Positions 6,366 through 10,224 of a stretch of DNA of 10,224 nucleotides are shown here, piece by piece. Source of the DNA: Thermodesulfobacteriales bacterium (GTDB lineage Bacteria; Desulfobacterota_D; UBA1144; Nemesobacterales; UBA2774); contig SPCL01000071.1 of assembly GCA_004525335.1 (NCBI GenBank), positions 1 through 10,224 of the forward strand. The letters run 5' to 3'. The notes under the pieces are model-generated. The model did no database searches. It had not been told where the DNA came from and saw nothing but the letters and a program-made list of their open reading frames with translations. Both the position numbers and the translations under genes were made by a program. How positions within the stretch are numbered: position 1 is the stretch's first letter; the number at the start of each line of letters is the position of its first letter.

Positions 6366-6393
6366 TTGTACTCAATCTTTAAATAGGTAAAAT
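6366..6393 (+). promoter_or_regulatory. Weak candidate promoter for the sixA-like gene
   Basis: TTGTAC (6366-6371), 16 bases, then TAAAAT (6388-6393) resemble -35/-10 elements, the second at five of six positions. The -10 ends 12 bases before the ATG, the same distance as at the phosphoesterase gene, and this gene also lacks a ribosome site. Confidence 0.25.
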
Positions 6394-6405
6394 GGTTTCT
6401 TAACT

Positions 6406-6909
6406 ATGTCAGAGCAAAAAACTTTAATTTTAGTAAGACACGCCAAATCAAGCTGGAAAGATGCAACTTTAAACGACATACAAAGACCTCTAAACAAACG
6501 AGGCAGCAAGGATGCTCCGAAAATGGGGAAGTATCTGAGTGAGCAGAAGATACTGCCTGAGGTCATATTCTCAAGCCCTGGGCTCCGTGCTTTAACTACA
6601 GCCAGATTACTCTCAGTTGAACTAGGAATGAAACCCTCTGAAATTAAAGTTAGCAATAAGATGTACACCTTTAACTCTGAAGAATTGCTAAATGTAATCA
6701 AATCCCTAAAAGATAAATATGAGAGGGTTATGATAGTGGGTCATAATCCGGCCATTACAGATATCACTAACTACCTTTCAGGGTCTAGAATTAACAATGT
6801 ACCAACGTGTGGAGTAGTGGTATTGAAATTCTCTATAGACACCTGGAAAAAAGCAAGTAAAGGGAAAGCTAAGCTGAGAAGCTTTGATTATCCAAAAAAA
6901 TTGTGGTAA
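6406..6909 (+). CDS. sixA: SixA-type phosphohistidine phosphatase (histidine phosphatase superfamily)
   Basis: A 167-residue branch 1 histidine phosphatase. The catalytic core is complete: RHAKSSW (11-17) with the nucleophilic His12, RPLNKRG (27-33), SSPGLRALTTA (56-66) with Arg61, and VGHNP (111-115) with His113. The RHAKS...RPL...RG signature and the compact size fit SixA, which removes phosphate from histidine in phosphorelay or PTS-Ntr proteins in E. coli. The physiological partner here is not known, and other small phosphatases of this clan remain possible. It is probably cytoplasmic with no signal peptide. The ATG has no Shine-Dalgarno sequence; only a short candidate promoter precedes it. 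An upstream ATG at 6392 hits a stop after three codons. Last residues are PKKLW. Confidence 0.88.
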   Translation: MSEQKTLILVRHAKSSWKDATLNDIQRPLNKRGSKDAPKMGKYLSEQKILPEVIFSSPGLRALTTARLLSVELGMKPSEIKVSNKMYTFNSEELLNVIKSLKDKYERVMIVGHNPAITDITNYLSGSRINNVPTCGVVVLKFSIDTWKKASKGKAKLRSFDYPKKLW

Positions 6910-6940
6910 AAATCTTCCGATAATTATTTATTCATGACTG

Positions 6941-6969
6941 TTCATTCAATATGACCTGGAGTATATAAT
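6941..6969 (+). promoter_or_regulatory. Candidate promoter for the RraA-like gene
   Basis: A perfect TATAAT (6964-6969) lies 17 bases after TTCATT (6941-6946), a weak -35. Transcription near 6976 would include only the second ribosome site (GGAG, 6977-6980). Because the -10 lies in the tandem duplication it may be a by-product of the repeat. Confidence 0.3.
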
Positions 6970-6985
6970 ATGGCCTGGAGTACAT
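6948..6985 (+). repeat. 19-bp tandem duplication copying a ribosome site and start codon
   Basis: Two direct copies, 6948-6966 and 6967-6985, agree at 17 of 19 positions (A to G at position 7, T to C at position 17). Each carries ATATG, then CTGGAG and eight bases to the next ATG. The resulting starts at 6951 and 6970 open mini-frames MTWSI-stop and MAWST-stop; the third ATG, at 6989, is the RraA-like start. TATAAT at 6964-6969 spans the copy junction. Confidence 0.85.
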
Positions 6986-6988
6986 AAA

Positions 6989-7480
6989 ATGAATATATCT
7001 ACACCCGACTTGTGTGACGCCTACCCTGATTTAGTAAAAATAGTTGATCCAATTTTTAGAAACTACGGCGGCAAATCCTCTTTTGGAGGTGAAATTGTCA
7101 CTATTAAATGTTTTGAAGACAACTCCAGAGTTAAAGAAAGCGCCGGCACAAAGGGAGAGGACAAGGTAATGGTTGTTGACGGAGGAGGATCATTAAATAA
7201 AGCGCTATTGGGAGATTTGATCGCATTGACGGCGCTTAAGAACGGATGGGCAGGGTTTATTATTTACGGCTGCATAAGAGATGTTGAACCGATTGGTGCT
7301 ATGAAGATAGGGGTTAAAGCTCTAAATTCGATCCCACTTAAAACCCAGAGAAAAGGGGAGGGCGAAAATAACGTTCAGATAACCTTTGGAGGTGTTAATT
7401 TTAACCCGGGGAAATTTGTTTATTGTGATGAAACAGGAATTATTGTATCAAGTGAGCCATTAATTAAAACAGAAGATTAA
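6989..7480 (+). CDS. rraA: RraA family protein (possible HMG aldolase / oxaloacetate decarboxylase-like)
   Basis: A 163-residue RraA-like protein; relatives either bind RNase E and restrain mRNA decay or are class II 4-hydroxy-4-methyl-2-oxoglutarate aldolases. The opening STPDLCDAYPD and then VVDGGGSLNKALLGDLIA (62-79) and GCIRDVEPI (94-102) are family landmarks. Asp76 and Arg97-Asp98 fit the D-X20-R-D metal and substrate motif of the aldolases, and the closing YCDETGIIV (145-153) is the usual acidic loop. The motif is present, so a catalytic role cannot be excluded; the length (about 160) and N-terminus are closer to RraA of E. coli, which gives the symbol. The start at 6989 has GGAG (6977-6980) eight bases upstream. 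The stop abuts the convergent gene with no gap. Confidence 0.85.
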   Translation: MNISTPDLCDAYPDLVKIVDPIFRNYGGKSSFGGEIVTIKCFEDNSRVKESAGTKGEDKVMVVDGGGSLNKALLGDLIALTALKNGWAGFIIYGCIRDVEPIGAMKIGVKALNSIPLKTQRKGEGENNVQITFGGVNFNPGKFVYCDETGIIVSSEPLIKTED

Positions 7481-8158
7481 CTAGAACTTAGAGATGTAAT
7501 CATACATGAGCCAAAAGTGCATTGCGCTCCCTATCATTATAAAAACATGAAAGACCTCATGAAATCCGAAAAATCCTGGCCATGGGTCGGGTTTACCAAC
7601 TGCATATATTACAGCGCCGAGTGTATAGAAGCCTCCTCCCACAAATAGCCATAACGATCCAACTGTCCCAAGTATATTGATTATAGGCAGGAGATAAATT
7701 AGAGCTATCCAACCTGCAACTACGTACATAACAGAGGAGAACCACCTTGGAGCGTGTATCCAGAATATCTTTATCAGTATCCCAATTATCGCAAGCGCCC
7801 ATATAACAACGAATAAACTCCAACCTATAAACCCTTTGAGCGCAATGAGACAAATAGGAGTATAGGTAGATGCGATAAAAACAAAAATCATCATATGATC
7901 TAGCTTTTTAAGCCTCTTTATTCCATCCTCAGATAAATACAGCGTGTGATAAACTGTGCTTGCCCCGTATACCATCATCATTCCCAGACCAAATATAGAA
8001 AAGGTAATAATATTAAGAGGTTTAATCACTGGATAGATTGAAACGTAAAGGAGTACAAGAAGACCAAAGAACGCCCCTACAAATGCAATAAAATGAGTCA
8101 GTGCGCTCATAGGCTCTCTGGCTATTCTTAGAAATATTTCAGGATTTTTAACTGTCAT
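7481..8158 (-). CDS. Hemolysin III / PAQR family membrane protein (YqfA-like)
   Basis: A 225-residue integral membrane protein of the hemolysin III (PAQR) family, at the usual length, with seven hydrophobic segments expected. Signature parts are EPMSALTHFIAFVGA (15-29), STVYHTL (67-73), KKLDHMMIFVFIASTYTP (84-101) and the C-terminal GKPDPWPGFFGFHEVFHVFIMIGSAMHF (188-215). His71, His200 and His204 match the zinc site of the PAQR/alkaline ceramidase superfamily, with Asp87 also conserved, so a hydrolase-like function in the membrane is possible; 'hemolysin' is a name from Bacillus cereus and need not describe it. The ATG has no Shine-Dalgarno sequence (AGCGAAAATG). The 3' end meets the RraA-like stop with zero spacing. 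It diverges from the radical SAM gene. Confidence 0.92.
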   Translation of the reverse strand: MTVKNPEIFLRIAREPMSALTHFIAFVGAFFGLLVLLYVSIYPVIKPLNIITFSIFGLGMMMVYGASTVYHTLYLSEDGIKRLKKLDHMMIFVFIASTYTPICLIALKGFIGWSLFVVIWALAIIGILIKIFWIHAPRWFSSVMYVVAGWIALIYLLPIINILGTVGSLWLFVGGGFYTLGAVIYAVGKPDPWPGFFGFHEVFHVFIMIGSAMHFWLMYDYISKF

Positions 8159-8300
8159 TTTCGCTAAATATTAATAGTATTTACAGCTCTTATCATGTAC
8201 TTCAAAGATACTATGTCGTTTGTACTTACTAATTAACAAGAAGATAGCTAGTCTATATTCATAAAATTATTCTATCAAGTTATTACACACATAAACTCTA

Positions 8301-8329
8301 TTGATTATAAGAATGAAATAATCTAGAAT
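8301..8329 (+). promoter_or_regulatory. Sigma70-like promoter for the radical SAM gene
   Basis: TTGATT (8301-8306), a 17-base spacer and TAGAAT (8324-8329) match four and five of six consensus positions. Transcription would begin near 8336, giving a leader of about 34 bases that contains the GGGGTG ribosome site. A 7-bp inverted pair, ACTCTAT (8295-8301) and ATAGAGT (8334-8340), brackets it. Confidence 0.45.
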
Positions 8330-8369
8330 CAGTATAGAGTGTACAAAGTCCTTAAGAAATGGGGTGAAC

Positions 8370-10224
8370 ATGAAATTATTATTAATTAACCCAAGATTTC
8401 CGGAAAGTTTTTGGAGTTTTAAATGGGTTGTGGATAATATCATGCCAAGTGAAATCAGGACGATTAACCCCCCACTCGGACTCGCAACTTTAGCAGCTCT
8501 ATCTCCAAAAGACTGGGAAATTGAAATAATAGATGAAAATATAGAATCAATCCCTCTAAAACCACAAGCTGATATCATTGGCATATGTGGAATGGGTGTT
8601 CAGTTTAAACGGCAGAGCGAACTTTTAACATTCTACAGAAACCAGGGACATTTTGTAGTTGCAGGAGGTAGTTATGCATCACTTTGTCCCGAATACTACG
8701 AGACTCTGGCTGACGTGGTAGTTTCAGGAGAAGCGGAATATATTTGGAAGGAATTTTGCAGTGATTTCGTATTGAATAAACAAAGAGCGCTTTACCAAGA
8801 AAAAGGAGAAGTTTCACTTGAGGATTCCCCTACGCCACGCTTTGACTTACTCAAAATAGGTAAATATCAGGCTGTGAGCTTGCAGTTTTCAAGAGGTTGT
8901 CCTTATCGCTGCGAATTTTGCGATATTATCGTTATGTTTGGGCGCAAACCACGAGTAAAATCATTTGAGCAAGTTGGAAAAGAGCTTGACGAACTACGTA
9001 AGTTAAAAGTAACAAATGTATTTTATGTAGATGACAACTTAATAGGAAATAAACCCCAGGCCAAGAAACTAATGGCATACTTGAGAGATTATCAAACAGA
9101 GCATAACTATGAGTTTCTTTTCGGCACAGAAGCTTCGTTAAACCTGGCGCAAGACGATGAGCTATTAGATTTATTCACACAAGCTAATTTTGGCTGGGTC
9201 TTTATAGGTATCGAATCCCCGGATGAAGAGAGTCTAAAGGAGACGCTTAAGTTTCAGAACACTCGCTCAGACATCCTGACCTCTATCCAGCATGTCTACT
9301 CCTATGGTATAGAGGTACTTGCAGGGTTCATTATTGGTTTTGATAACGACACACTCAAGACTTTTGACCTCCAGTACAATTTCATTCAAAACTCAGGCAT
9401 CCAGACTGCAATGGTCGGCCTCTTAACCGCAGTACCCAAAACACCACTCTACGAAAGACTCGAAAAGGACGGACGTTTGATAAAAGACGCTAGCTGTACG
9501 GATAATACAAAACTCGGCACTAATCTTATCCCCAAACAGATGTCATATGATGAAATGGTCGAAGGCTATCGGGACCTCTATTATAGGCTCTTGGATGATA
9601 GAACTATTGCGGATAGAATTAACAATAAAATGAATCATCTGAAAAATCCTATATTTAAAAGCACTTACACACTCAAATACCAAGTCAGTGTATTTGGAAA
9701 GTTTGTGAAAAATGGCATTTTAAAAGGCGGGGCGAGACGAATCTATCATTTCCTTAGAACCATTCCATTTACAAATCCGAAACAAATTCCTGTTGTAATT
9801 CAGGACTGGACTGTAGGTATTTCTATGAAGGACTATGTAGACCGTCATTTCATAAGGGAATTTGATGAGAACAATGTTCTTGCCGAATCTTATTCCGAAT
9901 CTATTGAAAAATCATTTGAGCCCTACATGAACAAAGGATCTCTTGAAGTTTCTTTAAGCAGGGTGAAAAACACAGCGGCTAACCTATCAATATCCATAAA
10001 AGGAATCATAGATAAGGACTTTTTTGAACATGTGGCTCCTCACTTAGAAAATGTTTTGCAGAATACATCCTCATCTATTACTCTTAACATTGAGCATTTC
10101 CATGAAACCCAGCGTCAACAGATGAACCTTTTGTTTAAGAGGCTATCAAGGTATGGTGATCGTATATATATCGCTGTCCATGAGAAATGGCGGGATAAAG
10201 TAAATATAGATTCTTCAGTATTTA
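8370..10224 (+). CDS. B12-binding radical SAM protein (DUF4070, HpnP-like), cut at window end
   Basis: At least 618 residues, still open at the window edge. It starts MKLLLINPRFPESFWSF, as in HpnP-like proteins. Residues 1-135 form a cobalamin-binding-like Rossmann domain (PPLGLATLAAL, VVAGGSYASL, VVSGEAEY), but no DxHxxG motif is visible, so B12 would bind without that lower ligand if at all. The radical SAM core follows with CPYRCEFC: Cys177, Cys181 and Cys184 should hold the 4Fe-4S cluster. GTEASLNL, GIESPDEESL and AGFIIGFDNDT (318-328) are typical core strands. Residues about 360-500 match the DUF4070 C-terminal domain. Relatives include hopanoid C-2 methylase HpnP, but the substrate cannot be inferred. 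Residues about 525-605 are an added STAS-like segment. ATG 8370 follows GGGGTG (8361-8366) three bases upstream; a promoter lies at 8301-8329. Confidence 0.88.
   Translation, partial: MKLLLINPRFPESFWSFKWVVDNIMPSEIRTINPPLGLATLAALSPKDWEIEIIDENIESIPLKPQADIIGICGMGVQFKRQSELLTFYRNQGHFVVAGGSYASLCPEYYETLADVVVSGEAEYIWKEFCSDFVLNKQRALYQEKGEVSLEDSPTPRFDLLKIGKYQAVSLQFSRGCPYRCEFCDIIVMFGRKPRVKSFEQVGKELDELRKLKVTNVFYVDDNLIGNKPQAKKLMAYLRDYQTEHNYEFLFGTEASLNLAQDDELLDLFTQANFGWVFIGIESPDEESLKETLKFQNTRSDILTSIQHVYSYGIEVLAGFIIGFDNDTLKTFDLQYNFIQNSGIQTAMVGLLTAVPKTPLYERLEKDGRLIKDASCTDNTKLGTNLIPKQMSYDEMVEGYRDLYYRLLDDRTIADRINNKMNHLKNPIFKSTYTLKYQVSVFGKFVKNGILKGGARRIYHFLRTIPFTNPKQIPVVIQDWTVGISMKDYVDRHFIREFDENNVLAESYSESIEKSFEPYMNKGSLEVSLSRVKNTAANLSISIKGIIDKDFFEHVAPHLENVLQNTSSSITLNIEHFHETQRQQMNLLFKRLSRYGDRIYIAVHEKWRDKVNIDSSVF

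Noticed and set aside
8267..8817. Minus-strand frames opposite the radical SAM gene
   Set aside because: They overlap the start of a strongly supported gene, have no convincing start signals, and their translations show no domain.
8370..10224. Naming the radical SAM gene hpnP outright
   Set aside because: The family is broad, the substrate cannot be read from sequence, no other hopanoid gene is in the window, and the protein carries an extra C-terminal segment.
1..10224. Defence system, CRISPR array, tRNA or mobile element
   Set aside because: No repeat-spacer pattern, cloverleaf, transposase, integrase or terminal inverted repeat was seen; the genes are ordinary chromosomal types.

Overview
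This is an A+T-rich bacterial chromosomal window, most likely from a Gram-negative (diderm) organism. The evidence is several Sec-exported and lipoprotein-like proteins, a periplasmic YceI protein, a SixA-type phosphatase and a HpnP-like B12-binding radical SAM protein. Deltaproteobacteria-like or Dadabacteria-like groups would fit this mix, but that placement is an impression, not something the sequence proves. Genes are short, change strand often and use clear AGGAGG/AAGGAG ribosome sites in many but not all cases. I see no rRNA, tRNA, CRISPR array, insertion sequence or phage gene.

Layout. 1-1039 (+): a cysteine-rich putative lipoprotein, then a SAM-dependent methyltransferase split by a -1 frameshift exactly at an A7 heptamer. 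1079-1776 (+): a YfcE-like metallophosphoesterase with a possible very short leader. 1828-3580 (-): a small cysteine-containing lipoprotein candidate followed by the potassium transporter subunit TrkH, with a 9-bp inverted repeat between them. 3704-4024 (-): a small exported or membrane protein behind a near-consensus sigma70 promoter. 4025-4395: a gap containing an open stretch with no start codon. 4396-5040 (+): an exported protein of unknown function. 5061-5092: a strong bidirectional terminator. 5107-5724 (-): YceI. 5869-7480 (+): GNAT acetyltransferase, SixA-like phosphohistidine phosphatase and RraA-like protein, probably a loose operon. 7481-8158 (-): a hemolysin III/PAQR membrane protein whose stop abuts the RraA-like stop with no gap. 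8370-end (+): a large B12-binding radical SAM protein (DUF4070/HpnP-like), cut by the window edge, with an extra STAS-like C-terminal segment.

The genes do not form one pathway. They read as housekeeping and envelope functions: potassium uptake, periplasmic lipid-binding YceI, phosphohistidine signalling and membrane lipid or envelope chemistry. Nothing here is clearly a new defence or mobile system. The observations most worth checking are the methyltransferase frameshift at a canonical slippery heptamer, a 19-bp tandem duplication that copies a ribosome site plus start codon ahead of the RraA-like gene, and the C-terminal extension of the radical SAM protein.
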